Positions 16,037-25,447 of a stretch of DNA of 64,000 bases are shown here, piece by piece (position 1 is the stretch's first letter; each line of letters begins with the position of its first letter). Made by a program: the position numbers and the translations under genes. The notes under the pieces were generated by a model. It made no database searches. It saw only the letters and a list, made by a program, of their open reading frames with translations, and was not told where the DNA came from. The stretch comes from Cyclobacteriaceae bacterium YHN15 (GTDB lineage Bacteria > Bacteroidota > Bacteroidia > Cytophagales > Cyclobacteriaceae), in NCBI GenBank assembly GCA_003797895.1, contig RKQB01000007.1, positions 234,306-298,305 on the forward strand. Reading direction: 5' to 3'.

Positions 16037-17260
16037 TTACAAATCACCTGCCTTAACTCTTGAAGCTATCAAAGCAGGCCTATAGGAAGCGAGAAAAGTA
16101 ATGGCAATTACCGCTAAACTGGTCCATAAAAAATCAGTCCAGATCATTTTTACCGGGTAGTTTTCAATCACTGAAGAGGCAATGCCCAAAGAAATCAAGC
16201 CAAAACTGTCCTGCAGCCATACCAAAATAAATCCCAATCCCAAACCAATGATCGCTCCGGTAAAGGCAATGATGCCTCCCTGTTTGATATAAATTTGTCT
16301 GACCAATTTTTCTCTTGCCCCCATAGCAAACAGAACCGCAGTATCCTTTTTCTTTTCAATAGCCATCATGGAAAGAGAAAAGAAAATATTAAATGAAGCC
16401 ACGGCCAAAATAAATGTTAAGGTAATAAACACAAAAAGCTTTTCTATTTTGATGGTCCTTAAGAGACCTTCATGCTGTTCATCCGTATCCTTTACCGTAA
16501 ATTTTTCTCCCAAATAGCCCCTAAGCCTGGATTTTACCTTTTGGACACTTTCTCCTTCCTTTACCTTTATCTCTAAAGAAGTTCTTTTATTACCATAATT
16601 GAGCAATTGACTTACAAACTCAAGAGGTGCAATGATATAATTATCATCAAATTCCTTATCGACACTGAAAAAAGCAGCGGGTTTTATGAAGTTTCTACTG
16701 TATAACTGATTGGGGTCAATGGTTCCCGCGCTTCTTGGTGCTTTAGGATAAAAGACAGTTAGGAGTTCAAATTCATTTTCAATATCAATAGATAGAAAAA
16801 AACCAACCCCTCTTCCGATTATTGCTTTCGGCTGTAAATCCGAGCCTAAATCCAAACTACCCCAAACATACCCCCTTTCAAATCTACCATGATCTAAATA
16901 ATTATCAGAAACCCCTTTAAGTCTGGCTAGATGCTGGTAATCTCTATATTTAAACAACGCGTTGTCTTCAATAACTTCTGTGACAATGTCAACTCCTTCT
17001 ATTTCCTGTATATTCTGTAACCAATCAGCTTCGATCACAAATGACTTTCCCTGGACTGCCTCTATTTTCAATTCCGCATCAAAAGAAGCGTACAAAGACC
17101 TCACCAACTCCTCCAAACCATTAAAAACGGAAAGTACCACGACCAAAGCCATAGTACCGACAGCTACCCCTATCATTGATATCCGGGATAAGATGGTTAT
17201 AAAATTCCGTTTCTTTTTACTACGGAAATATCGGGATGCTATAAAAAAGGACAGGTTCAA
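16037..17260 (-). CDS. FtsX-like ABC transporter permease (LolC/LolE type)
   Basis: The 407-residue protein has one N-terminal transmembrane helix (about 25-47), a large periplasmic MacB-PCD-like domain (about 50-265), and three C-terminal helices of an FtsX domain. This is the topology of the lipoprotein-releasing permeases LolC/LolE. It would work with an ATPase (LolD), which is not in the window. The N-terminal MNLSFFIASRYF is typical of the family and starts with TTG at 17260. It follows rbfA by 13 bp on the same strand, so the two are likely co-transcribed. Confidence 0.88.
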   Translation of the reverse strand: MNLSFFIASRYFRSKKKRNFITILSRISMIGVAVGTMALVVVLSVFNGLEELVRSLYASFDAELKIEAVQGKSFVIEADWLQNIQEIEGVDIVTEVIEDNALFKYRDYQHLARLKGVSDNYLDHGRFERGYVWGSLDLGSDLQPKAIIGRGVGFFLSIDIENEFELLTVFYPKAPRSAGTIDPNQLYSRNFIKPAAFFSVDKEFDDNYIIAPLEFVSQLLNYGNKRTSLEIKVKEGESVQKVKSRLRGYLGEKFTVKDTDEQHEGLLRTIKIEKLFVFITLTFILAVASFNIFFSLSMMAIEKKKDTAVLFAMGAREKLVRQIYIKQGGIIAFTGAIIGLGLGFILVWLQDSFGLISLGIASSVIENYPVKMIWTDFLWTSLAVIAITFLASYRPALIASRVKAGDL

Positions 17261-17273
17261 TTTGTTTCAAAAA

Positions 17274-17663
17274 TTAAATTTCATCTTCATCATCCTCACT
17301 ATCCTCATCTGTGGCCTCCGGAATGTCCAAGGACGAGATTACCTTATCCATATGTTGGGCATATAGCGCCGAATCATCCATAAATAAGGCCAACTCAGGA
17401 ATAATCCTCACGCTTTTGCCGATTCTATTGCCTAAATGTTTCCTTAGCTCACTTTTTTTGTCATTGATTTTCTCAAATATGGGTTTGTCTTTTTCAAGCA
17501 AAAAACTCAAATATACTTTTGCAACACCCAGGTCAGGGCTAACCATAACCCTCGAAACGGTCACAAAACTGTTCCCAAGTATATGTTTTGCTTCTTTTTG
17601 AAAAATCTCGCCTATTTCTTTTTGGATAAGTTTACTGTATTTCTGCTGTCTCTTGCTTTCCAT
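17274..17663 (-). CDS. rbfA: 30S ribosome-binding factor A
   Basis: The 129-residue protein is one RbfA KH-like domain (RQQKYSKLIQKEIGEIFQKEAK, VTVSRVMVSPDLGVAKVYLSFL, IIPELALFMDDSALYAQHMDKVI). The C-terminus is acidic (EATDEDSEDDEDEI). RbfA helps mature the 5' end of 16S rRNA and is important for growth in the cold. A -7 box lies just upstream. Confidence 0.95.
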   Translation of the reverse strand: MESKRQQKYSKLIQKEIGEIFQKEAKHILGNSFVTVSRVMVSPDLGVAKVYLSFLLEKDKPIFEKINDKKSELRKHLGNRIGKSVRIIPELALFMDDSALYAQHMDKVISSLDIPEATDEDSEDDEDEI

Positions 17664-17681
17664 ATGTCATTTTAATTGTCA

Positions 17682-17689
17682 CAAATTTA
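17682..17689 (-). promoter_or_regulatory. Candidate -7 box for rbfA and permease
   Basis: On the minus strand TAAATTTG matches TAnnTTTG, ending 18 bp before the rbfA ATG. It predicts a leader of about 12-15 nt. No -33 TTG was found. Confidence 0.4.
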
Positions 17690-17758
17690 GTGAATTAAAT
17701 GAGTAACCTTTAATTTCGTGGCTCCTGATTGTATCACCTTTAGACCCCAGAAAACATT

Positions 17759-19156
17759 TTGATCAGTTTTTTCAGAATAAATGATCCCTTTCGATTAATT
17801 CCCATATTCGGGCTGATGATTATTATGAGCGCTATTTATTTATGGGTTCTTAAGATTCCTTTATTACAGCCTGAACTTACTTGGATGCTTTTAGGGAAAA
17901 GATTGGCTGAAGGTAAGCTGATGTACAGGGATGTACTTGATGACAGTGGCCCATTCTCAGCTGGCGTTTATTGGCTACTTCATATAATATTTGACAAAAG
18001 CTTGTGGGTTTATAAAATTTCTGCTGGAATTCTTGTATTTGTGCAGATGATTTACCTCAACAACCTTTTCATCAAGTATAAGTCCTTTAATGAAATCACC
18101 TATATCCCTGCATTTGTGATTTCTGTTCTTGTGCATTTATCATTCGACATCATTACACTTTCCCCGGCCCTAATGGGCGGTACCTTTATTGTATTTGCCT
18201 TGGGACAACTCTTTTCTCAAACTGTACTACAAAAGGAAGGGGCTGATTCCGTGCTTCTTTTGGGGATTTATGGAGGAATAGCCGCTTGCTTCCATTTTCC
18301 CCTGATCTTTTTTTTACCTTATATGTTATTGGCAGGAATTGTGGTCAGCGGGTTTACTTTAAGGCAATTTTTACTCTCAATTATAGGATATGCCATACCC
18401 ATTTTGATTTGTGGCGTCTATTTTTATTGGTTTGATGCACTTCCGGAATTTTTGAATGAATACATATTCACTTCAAGATCCCTGGAGGTGTATATCCATG
18501 TAAGTTACCAGGAAATTTTATTGCTTTACTCCGCTCCCTTTGTTTTTGCTGTTTTAGGGATGTTATTCAGCGCTATCTTCAAATCATTTAACGTCAACCA
18601 ACAGAAACAAATACAGTTGATGTTTATTTATTTGATTTTTGGTGCCACTTCCATTTTATTGGCTAACAGAAGGGCCCCTTACCAATGGGTTGTGCTGATT
18701 CCTGGAATTGCCTATTTTATTTCCCTCTTGTTCATTTCCTTAAAAAACGGAATTATATTACAGGCACTCAACATTACCTTTGTTATCTTGATTCCCCTTG
18801 TAGGTTTTACCTGGACATTTATCAAAACCAATAATGATGATATCAACTCCTACGGCGTTTATCAAACGCAACAACATCAGCTTACGCAAGGAAAAAAGGT
18901 TTTGGTTCTCGGAACGGATATTGCCTATTACAGGGATGCAGAACAAGTCACCCCTTATTTGAATTACCATCTCTCAAAACTTGTTCTTACTGAGCTGGAT
19001 GATTTTGAAAGCTTGGCATTGGCCTACAAAAACTTTACCAATGAAATTCCGGAAATAGTTGTTGATGAAGAAGGGTTATTTGAAAATTTTCTGGAAAAAG
19101 TACCCCTTTTAAAAGCAAAATACACTAAATCCGGGATATACTACACGCTTAATTAG
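17759..19156 (+). CDS. Polytopic membrane protein, DUF6427-like
   Basis: The 465-residue protein has about eleven hydrophobic segments followed by a soluble C-terminal part of about 100 residues (GKKVLVLGTDIAYYRDAEQVTPYL to the end). The N-terminus MISFFRINDPFRLI and the WMLLGKRLAEGKLMYRDVLDDSGPFSAGVYWLL segment resemble Bacteroidota DUF6427 membrane proteins, which look like glycosyltransferase-type membrane proteins. This assignment is from memory of the family and is tentative. The frame starts at TTG (17759); no ATG is available before helix 1. It converges with rpiB. Confidence 0.7.
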   Translation: MISFFRINDPFRLIPIFGLMIIMSAIYLWVLKIPLLQPELTWMLLGKRLAEGKLMYRDVLDDSGPFSAGVYWLLHIIFDKSLWVYKISAGILVFVQMIYLNNLFIKYKSFNEITYIPAFVISVLVHLSFDIITLSPALMGGTFIVFALGQLFSQTVLQKEGADSVLLLGIYGGIAACFHFPLIFFLPYMLLAGIVVSGFTLRQFLLSIIGYAIPILICGVYFYWFDALPEFLNEYIFTSRSLEVYIHVSYQEILLLYSAPFVFAVLGMLFSAIFKSFNVNQQKQIQLMFIYLIFGATSILLANRRAPYQWVVLIPGIAYFISLLFISLKNGIILQALNITFVILIPLVGFTWTFIKTNNDDINSYGVYQTQQHQLTQGKKVLVLGTDIAYYRDAEQVTPYLNYHLSKLVLTELDDFESLALAYKNFTNEIPEIVVDEEGLFENFLEKVPLLKAKYTKSGIYYTLN

Positions 19157-19214
19157 GTTATGAAAAACCATTTCTGAACTTTAATATTAGAAAAGTAATA
19201 ATGCATTAGATTAA

Positions 19215-19652
19215 TTACTTACAGGATATTTTGTCAACCCTCACTTGATGCCTTCCTCCTTCGAATCCAGAGTTGAGAAAAGTCATTACAATTTTTTCAG
19301 CTAATTGATATTCTACAAATCTTGCCGGAATTGCCAATACATTTGCATTGTTATGTTGTCTTGCCAATGCTGCCAAATCTTCGTTCCAACACAAGGCAGC
19401 TCTTATTCCCTGATGCTTGTTGGCAGTAATTGCCACCCCATTGCCACTTCCGCAAATCAAAATACCCAAATCAAATTCGCATTTTTCAATGGCATCACAC
19501 AAAGGATGAACATGATCAGGATAATCTACAGAAGCCTCTGTATAGGGACCAAAGTCCTTTACATCAAACCCGTCTATGCTGAGTTTTTCAATAAGCTTTT
19601 CCTTAAAGGAAAAACCGGCATGATCTCCGCCAATCGCAATTCTCTTAATCAT
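19215..19652 (-). CDS. rpiB: Ribose 5-phosphate isomerase B
   Basis: The 145-residue protein has GGDHAGF at 8-14 and the catalytic CGSGNG at 67-72, with DYPDHVHPL at 43-51. It interconverts ribose 5-phosphate and ribulose 5-phosphate in the pentose phosphate pathway. Its ATG lies inside the end of tatC (8-bp overlap), showing translational coupling in the glyA-tatC-rpiB operon. The length is standard. Confidence 0.95.
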   Translation of the reverse strand: MIKRIAIGGDHAGFSFKEKLIEKLSIDGFDVKDFGPYTEASVDYPDHVHPLCDAIEKCEFDLGILICGSGNGVAITANKHQGIRAALCWNEDLAALARQHNNANVLAIPARFVEYQLAEKIVMTFLNSGFEGGRHQVRVDKISCK

Positions 19653-20505
19653 TGTCTTGGTATTTCAAATTGTCTTCTAATTCTTTTTGCGCTCTTTTCT
19701 TCTCCAATTTTTTGGCTATTTGAATCCCTGCTTCATACAAAACCAAAATAGGCATGGCAATGAGAATCTGACTTATCACATCCGGAGGTGTTATAATTGC
19801 CGCTAGAATCAATATAACCACAATGGCATGTCTTCTATACGCTTTTAACATAGCTGCGGTTACCAAACCAGACATGGAAAGAAAATATATGACTACAGGA
19901 AGCTGGAACATTATTGCCGAGGCCAATACCAACATGATAAGGGTACTGACATAAGAAGTGATGTCAAACTCATTCAGAATGGTTGGATCCAATTGATAAT
20001 TAGACAAAAAGTTGATTGAAAGGGGTGCAAGAATAAAATAACCAAATGCTGCTCCTGCAAAAAAAAGCAAACTCACAAAAAATACCGCCCCTCTTGCAGC
20101 ATCTCTTTCTTGCTTGTACAAACCAGGACTGATAAACTTCCATGTCTCCCAGAACAAATAAGGAAAGGCAACTACCAATCCAACAACCACTGAGGAAGTC
20201 AGGTGCATGGAAAACTGACCAGTCATTTGCCTGCTTTGAATGGTAAAAGGTAGGGTATCTATACAAAGTGGCGGAATTGATAAAGCTTCGGAAATCCTGC
20301 AAAGAACCCTGTAGGTAACAAAATCAATTTTGGAAGGTCCTAAAATAACCTTTCCAAAAACTATGCTTTTGGAGAGAAATGCTGCTACAGTGAAAATTAA
20401 TACAGCAGCAACGGAACGGAGCAGATGCCAACGCAACTGTTCCAAATGATCCAAAAAGGACATGCCCTCTTCTTCCCCTTCTTCTTTATACTGATCTAAG
20501 GCCAC
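19645..20505 (-). CDS. tatC: Twin-arginine translocase subunit TatC
   Basis: The 286-residue protein has the conserved N-terminus MSFLDHLEQLRWHLLRSV and six transmembrane helices. It also has the family's FLFWETWKFISPGLYKQERD segment (about 120-140). TatC is the receptor for folded Tat substrates in the inner membrane. The frame begins at GTG 20505; ATG 20463 is also possible. The C-terminus is a charged cytosolic extension. It lies 15 bp after glyA. Confidence 0.95.
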   Translation of the reverse strand: MALDQYKEEGEEEGMSFLDHLEQLRWHLLRSVAAVLIFTVAAFLSKSIVFGKVILGPSKIDFVTYRVLCRISEALSIPPLCIDTLPFTIQSRQMTGQFSMHLTSSVVVGLVVAFPYLFWETWKFISPGLYKQERDAARGAVFFVSLLFFAGAAFGYFILAPLSINFLSNYQLDPTILNEFDITSYVSTLIMLVLASAIMFQLPVVIYFLSMSGLVTAAMLKAYRRHAIVVILILAAIITPPDVISQILIAMPILVLYEAGIQIAKKLEKKRAQKELEDNLKYQDND

Positions 20506-20520
20506 GCTTTCGGAAAATTA

Positions 20521-21789
20521 TTAATATAGTGGAAACTGAACCATCCAATTGTTTACTTCTTTTTTGATTTGAGCCAATTCTGTCTCATTATCATGGTGGA
20601 CTAAAGCCCTGTCAATCAAGGAAACAATCTTTTTCATATCATCTTCTCTTAGACCTCTGGTAGAGACAGCTGCTGTTCCAACCCTCATGCCGGATGTTAC
20701 AAAGGGAGAACGCGTATCAAAAGGAACCATGTTTTTATTTATCGTAATATCCACTTTACCAAGTGTTTCTTCGGCCAATTTACCTGTAAGATCCTTGTTC
20801 CTTAAGTCAATCAACATCATATGGTTGTCAGTTCCCCCTGAAATGATCTGATATCCCAATTCAACAAATGATTCGGCCATCACCGCTGCATTTTTCTTCA
20901 ATTGCAATACATAGGCCATGTATTCATCTGAAAGAGCTTCTTTAAATGCCACGGCCTTCGCTGCAATAATATGTTCCAAAGGACCACCTTGGGTTCCCGG
21001 GAACACTCCTGAATCCAATAATGAGGACATTTTCCTTAATTCTCCTTTAGGTGTCTTTAAACCAAAAGGATTATCAAAATCTTCCCTCATCAAAATAAGT
21101 CCACCCCTGGGTCCTCTCAAAGTTTTATGGGTTGTTGTAGTCACAATATGGCAATATTCTAAAGGATCATTTAACAGTCCCCTTGCAATTAATCCGGAAG
21201 GATGTGAAATATCTGCCAACAAAATCGCTCCTACCTGATCTGCTATATCCCTCAATCTTTCATAATCCCAATCTCGGCTATAAGCAGAAGCACCACAAAT
21301 CAACAATTTGGGCTTCACCTCCAAAGCCTTGGCTTCCACTTTGTCATAATCGATCACGCCTGTTTCCTCCTCTACACCATAAAAATGGGGTTGATATAGC
21401 TTTCCTGAGAAATTGACCGGTGAACCATGAGTAAGGTGCCCTCCATGGGATAGGTCAAATCCTAAAATCGGATCCCCCGGATTCAAGCAGGCCAGGAAAA
21501 CTGCCGCATTGGCTTGGGCCCCAGAATGTGGTTGAACATTGGCCCAGGTTGCCCCAAAAAGCTCCTTTGCCCTGTCAATTGCCAATTGTTCTATCTGATC
21601 AACTATCTCGCAACCCCCATAATACCGTTTGTTTGGAAGTCCTTCTGCATATTTATTGGTCAACACACTACCTGCCGCCTCCATCACCTGCTTGCTTGCG
21701 AAATTTTCGGAAGCAATCAATTCAATGCCTACTTTCTGACGGTTTTCCTCTTTTGCAATAAGGTCAAAAATGACTTGGTCTCTTTTCAT
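20521..21789 (-). CDS. glyA: Serine hydroxymethyltransferase
   Basis: The 422-residue protein has all the expected features: IASENFAS near 25, HSGAQAN near 88, and the PLP lysine 222 in TTTTHKTLRGPRGG. It converts serine and tetrahydrofolate to glycine and methylene-tetrahydrofolate. It is first in an operon with tatC and rpiB and has a well-formed promoter at 21811-21841. Confidence 0.97.
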   Translation of the reverse strand: MKRDQVIFDLIAKEENRQKVGIELIASENFASKQVMEAAGSVLTNKYAEGLPNKRYYGGCEIVDQIEQLAIDRAKELFGATWANVQPHSGAQANAAVFLACLNPGDPILGFDLSHGGHLTHGSPVNFSGKLYQPHFYGVEEETGVIDYDKVEAKALEVKPKLLICGASAYSRDWDYERLRDIADQVGAILLADISHPSGLIARGLLNDPLEYCHIVTTTTHKTLRGPRGGLILMREDFDNPFGLKTPKGELRKMSSLLDSGVFPGTQGGPLEHIIAAKAVAFKEALSDEYMAYVLQLKKNAAVMAESFVELGYQIISGGTDNHMMLIDLRNKDLTGKLAEETLGKVDITINKNMVPFDTRSPFVTSGMRVGTAAVSTRGLREDDMKKIVSLIDRALVHHDNETELAQIKKEVNNWMVQFPLY

Positions 21790-21810
21790 GTGGGATTTGT
21801 ATTAAGTGCC

Positions 21811-21841
21811 CAAAAATAGTTTGATTCAATGGATTATCCAA
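21811..21841 (-). promoter_or_regulatory. Promoter of the glyA operon
   Basis: On the minus strand TTG (21841-21839) is followed after 20 bp by TATTTTTG (21818-21811). This matches the -33 TTG and -7 TAnnTTTG pattern of the Bacteroidota primary sigma factor. The -7 box lies 21 bp before the glyA ATG. Confidence 0.6.
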
Positions 21842-21874
21842 TTGAATAATGCATGTAAATGAGGGATTTTTGAA

Positions 21875-22477
21875 TTAATCCAACCTAGGTAAACTTAACT
21901 TATACCTAACTGCCACCAATCTTATCGAAATAATAACAGATATTGAAATCAACATATTATAGTCTCTATCCACTCCAAAAGAATTCAAGATCAAATAAAG
22001 TATTGCTCCGGTCAAACATGCTGAGGCATAAATTTCCTTACTGAAAAGTATGGGAATCTGATTGACTAATGTATCTCGGATGACCCCACCCATCACAGCG
22101 GTAAACATACCCATAATCGCCGCGATTTCTGGTCCCACACCCAATCCAAGAGCCTTTTCTACCCCTAAAACCGTGAAAAATCCAATACCTAAAGTATCAA
22201 ATAAAAACATAGTTTTTCTTAATTTCAAAAGGAATTTTGGAAAAATAAAGGCCGCTAAAACCCCCAAAAGAATAGCATACAAAAAATAAACATCTCCAAT
22301 CCAAACCAAGGGATAAGAACCCAACAATACATCCCTTAAGGTTCCACCCCCTATGGCAGTAATAAAGCCCGTAAATCCTGCCCCGAAAAGATCATGCTCC
22401 TTATCCCTAACTGCCAATGCGCCGGATATGGCAAAAACAAATGTGCCGATTAGCTCTAAGGGATATTGTAAGTCCAT
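21875..22477 (-). CDS. TRIC-type (UPF0126/YicG) cation channel family protein
   Basis: The 200-residue protein is almost wholly hydrophobic and has two homologous three-helix halves, each with a glycine/threonine/arginine motif: GFITAIGGGTLRDVLLG at about 34-50, and GMFTAVMGGVIRDTLVN at about 122-138. Prokaryotic members form trimeric monovalent cation channels; some members are glycine-linked, though that is not general. It is read in the same direction as glyA but begins a separate region. Confidence 0.88.
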   Translation of the reverse strand: MDLQYPLELIGTFVFAISGALAVRDKEHDLFGAGFTGFITAIGGGTLRDVLLGSYPLVWIGDVYFLYAILLGVLAAFIFPKFLLKLRKTMFLFDTLGIGFFTVLGVEKALGLGVGPEIAAIMGMFTAVMGGVIRDTLVNQIPILFSKEIYASACLTGAILYLILNSFGVDRDYNMLISISVIISIRLVAVRYKLSLPRLD

Positions 22478-22482
22478 CCTTG

Positions 22483-22578
22483 AAAATTAAAAATCCAAAA
22501 CCCAAAATCCAATCTATTTGGTTCAATTTGGGCTTTCCTACCTTTATTTTTTGGAATTTGAAGCTTGTAATTTGGGGT
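22483..22578. repeat. Heptamer-period array C, two opposed halves
   Basis: Four 7-bp units at 22483-22510 are purine/C-rich (AAAATCC occurs twice). Four units at 22551-22578 are of the complementary type (TTGGAAT, TTGGGGT). About 40 bp of partly phased sequence lies between. The two halves therefore look like the same heptamer family in opposite orientations, filling the whole TRIC-uvrA gap. Confidence 0.55.
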
Positions 22579-22579
22579 T

Positions 22580-25396
22580 TTATTGAAAGCTTTCCTTCAA
22601 ATACTTAGCGGTGTAATTCCCCTCCTCTTCCATTAAGGCCTCTGGCGTGCCTTCAAAGACAATATTTCCACCTTTCTCCCCTCCTTCAGGCCCAAGGTCA
22701 ATCACCCAATCAGCCGCCTTGATCACTTCCGTGTTGTGTTCAATGATAATAACCGAATGACCTTGTTCTATCAGGGCGTTGATGGAATGGAGCAATTTTC
22801 TGATATCATGGAAATGTAGCCCTGTAGTCGGTTCATCAAAGATAAACAAAACATGGTCACCGGGTTTTGTTCCTCCTTTCACAAGGAAAGACGCCAATTT
22901 AACCCGCTGAGCTTCACCTCCTGAAAGGGTACTTGAGGATTGTCCCATGCCAATATAACCCAACCCCACTTCCTGCAAAGGCTGAAGTTTGTTAATGATG
23001 GCTGGCTTACCCTTGAAAAATTCCATAGCTTCATCTATTGTCATGCCCAGAATTTCTGAGATATCCTTGTCCTGATACTTGATATCAAGGATTTCATTTT
23101 TGAACCTCTTGCCCTTACAGGATTCACATGTAAGATGAATATCTGCCATAAACTGCATCTCCACCGTGACAGTACCTTCCCCCTGACAAGCCTCACACCT
23201 TCCTCCGTCTACATTGAAACTGAAAAAAGCAGGTTTATACCCCCTTTGTTTCGCTAAAGTCTGGTCAGAGTATAAAGTCCTAATGGCGTCATAAGCTTTG
23301 ACATAAGTCACTGGGTTGGAACGTGATGATTTGCCAATGGGATTTTGGTCCACAAATTCCAGTTGGGTAATTTTCTTGAAATCGCCCTCCAGCTTATCAA
23401 ATTTTCCTGTTTCATCAATTACAGTTCCAAGCAATTTACCCAGAGCAGGATAAAGCACTTTCTTGATCAGTGTTGACTTTCCTGAACCACTCACTCCAGT
23501 GATCACTGTCAAAGTATGTAAAGGGATCCTTACACTCAGATTTTTTAAATTATTTTCCCTTGCACCCTTAATGAAAATGCTGTCCCTCCACTTTCGGTTT
23601 TGCTTTTTTTCATGAATTTTCTCTTCTCCTTTCAAGTATTTTGCTGTGTAGCTGTTACCCTTGATCAGCAATTCCTTAAGGTCACCCTGAAAGACCAATT
23701 CCCCACCCAAAACTCCCGCATCCGGACCAATATCTATGATCTGATCAGCGGCTTTCATAATCTTTTCCTCATGCTCCACCACAATTACCGTATTACCCAA
23801 ATCCCTGAGGGATTTAAGTACTTCTATCAAACGATCTGAATCTCTGGGGTGTAGGCCTATGCTGGGTTCATCCAGAATATACATGGATCCCACTAGCGCC
23901 GAGCCTATAGATGTAGCCAATTTGATTCTTTGATATTCCCCTCCTGAAAGCGATGAAGTCAACCTGTTTAAGGTCAAATAACCCAGTCCAACCTTATCAA
24001 TGTATTCAAGTCTGTTCAGAATTTCTTTCAAAAGACGGTTGGCAATTTTTTTCTCAGCCTCTACCAGTTCGATTTCCTGAAAAAATCTTAATGCCTTATC
24101 AATAGGCATCAATACAATATCAGTTATGGATTTTTCTGCTATTTTGACATAAGAGGCATCCTTCCTTAGCCTTGTCCCTTTACAATCCGGACAGGTAGTC
24201 CTTCCTCTGAACCGGGAAAGCATCACCCTGTACTGGATTTTATGGGTCTTGGATTCCAGGTCCGCAAAGAATTCATTCAGCCCTTTGAAATGGGAATTCC
24301 CAGACCAAAGTAGTTCCTTTTCTGAATCGTTCAGGTCTTCATAAGCTCTATGGATTGGAAAATCAAAGTAAATCCCTTTTTTTAATAAAGGCTCCAGCCA
24401 TTTTCCTGTGGTTTCTCCCCTCCATGGAGCTATGGCCCCCTCATAGACAGAAAGACTTTTATCCGGAATGACAAGATCAGGGTCTATGCCCAAAACAGAC
24501 CCAAATCCCTCACAGGTCTTACAGGCGCCATAAGGATTATTGAAACTGAAAAAATTCACGGAAGGCAATTCAAAACTCATCCCATCCAACTCAAACCTGT
24601 CTGAAAATGCCCGCTTGTCCTTCCCAGGTATAAAAACTGTACAATCTCCATGTCCCTCAAAGAAAGCCGTTTGAACTGAATCTGCAATCCTGAAAAGATT
24701 GTCTTCATCATCATGCCTGATGGCAGCCCTGTCGATCAATATTTCATAATCTCCATTTGGGAGTTCCTCAGTACCCAAAAAATCTTCTACAAAGTAAGGA
24801 TCTCCATTGACCAAAATTCTGGTAAAACCCTTTTGTAGCAACAATTCCAGTTCCTGCTGCATAGTCCTTCCTTTCAACATGTGAAGGGGGCAGGTAATCA
24901 TCACTTTTTCATCTTCATCGAAGCTATGGATGAAATCCACCACGTCGGTTACCGTGTGATGCTTAACCTCATCACCACTCACAGGTGAAATGGTTTTACC
25001 AATACGACTGAACAATAATTTCAAGTAATCATAAATCTCCGTAGATGTACCTACCGTGGAACGTGGGTTTTTGTTAGTAACTTTCTGTTGAATGGCAATG
25101 GCTGGAGAGACACCCTTGATATACTCTACATCCGGCTTCTCCATCCTTCCCAAAAACTGTCTCGCATAGGAACTTAGACTTTCCACATACATTCTCTGTC
25201 CCTCAGCAAAAAGCGTATCAAAAGCGAGTGAGGATTTCCCCGAACCTGAAAGTCCGGTTATCACAATTAATTTATTTCTTGGAATAGCTACACTAAGACT
25301 TTTCAGGTTATTTACCCGTGCATTTTTAATGATGATAAATTCCTTCGGATCAAGGCTATCAATGGCTGGTAATGTCATTTCGTAAGTCAAACTCAT
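22580..25396 (-). CDS. uvrA: Excinuclease ABC subunit A
   Basis: The protein of about 938 residues has two ABC ATPase halves with Walker A motifs (GLSGSGKSSLAF near residue 50 and GVSGSGKSTL near 640) and two LSGGE signatures. Zinc-binding CxxC pairs are present (CKTCEGFG/CPDCKGTR in the first half, CEACQGEG/CESCKGKR in the second). UvrA recognises bulky DNA lesions and loads UvrB. The open frame begins at TTG 25405; ATG 25396 (MSLTYEM) is preferred. Its length is normal for the family. Confidence 0.97.
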   Translation of the reverse strand: MSLTYEMTLPAIDSLDPKEFIIIKNARVNNLKSLSVAIPRNKLIVITGLSGSGKSSLAFDTLFAEGQRMYVESLSSYARQFLGRMEKPDVEYIKGVSPAIAIQQKVTNKNPRSTVGTSTEIYDYLKLLFSRIGKTISPVSGDEVKHHTVTDVVDFIHSFDEDEKVMITCPLHMLKGRTMQQELELLLQKGFTRILVNGDPYFVEDFLGTEELPNGDYEILIDRAAIRHDDEDNLFRIADSVQTAFFEGHGDCTVFIPGKDKRAFSDRFELDGMSFELPSVNFFSFNNPYGACKTCEGFGSVLGIDPDLVIPDKSLSVYEGAIAPWRGETTGKWLEPLLKKGIYFDFPIHRAYEDLNDSEKELLWSGNSHFKGLNEFFADLESKTHKIQYRVMLSRFRGRTTCPDCKGTRLRKDASYVKIAEKSITDIVLMPIDKALRFFQEIELVEAEKKIANRLLKEILNRLEYIDKVGLGYLTLNRLTSSLSGGEYQRIKLATSIGSALVGSMYILDEPSIGLHPRDSDRLIEVLKSLRDLGNTVIVVEHEEKIMKAADQIIDIGPDAGVLGGELVFQGDLKELLIKGNSYTAKYLKGEEKIHEKKQNRKWRDSIFIKGARENNLKNLSVRIPLHTLTVITGVSGSGKSTLIKKVLYPALGKLLGTVIDETGKFDKLEGDFKKITQLEFVDQNPIGKSSRSNPVTYVKAYDAIRTLYSDQTLAKQRGYKPAFFSFNVDGGRCEACQGEGTVTVEMQFMADIHLTCESCKGKRFKNEILDIKYQDKDISEILGMTIDEAMEFFKGKPAIINKLQPLQEVGLGYIGMGQSSSTLSGGEAQRVKLASFLVKGGTKPGDHVLFIFDEPTTGLHFHDIRKLLHSINALIEQGHSVIIIEHNTEVIKAADWVIDLGPEGGEKGGNIVFEGTPEALMEEEGNYTAKYLKESFQ

Positions 25397-25447
25397 AAAA
25401 AGCAAAGATACCTTTTCAACAGCTCAAATGGTAATTTGTTGGAAATA

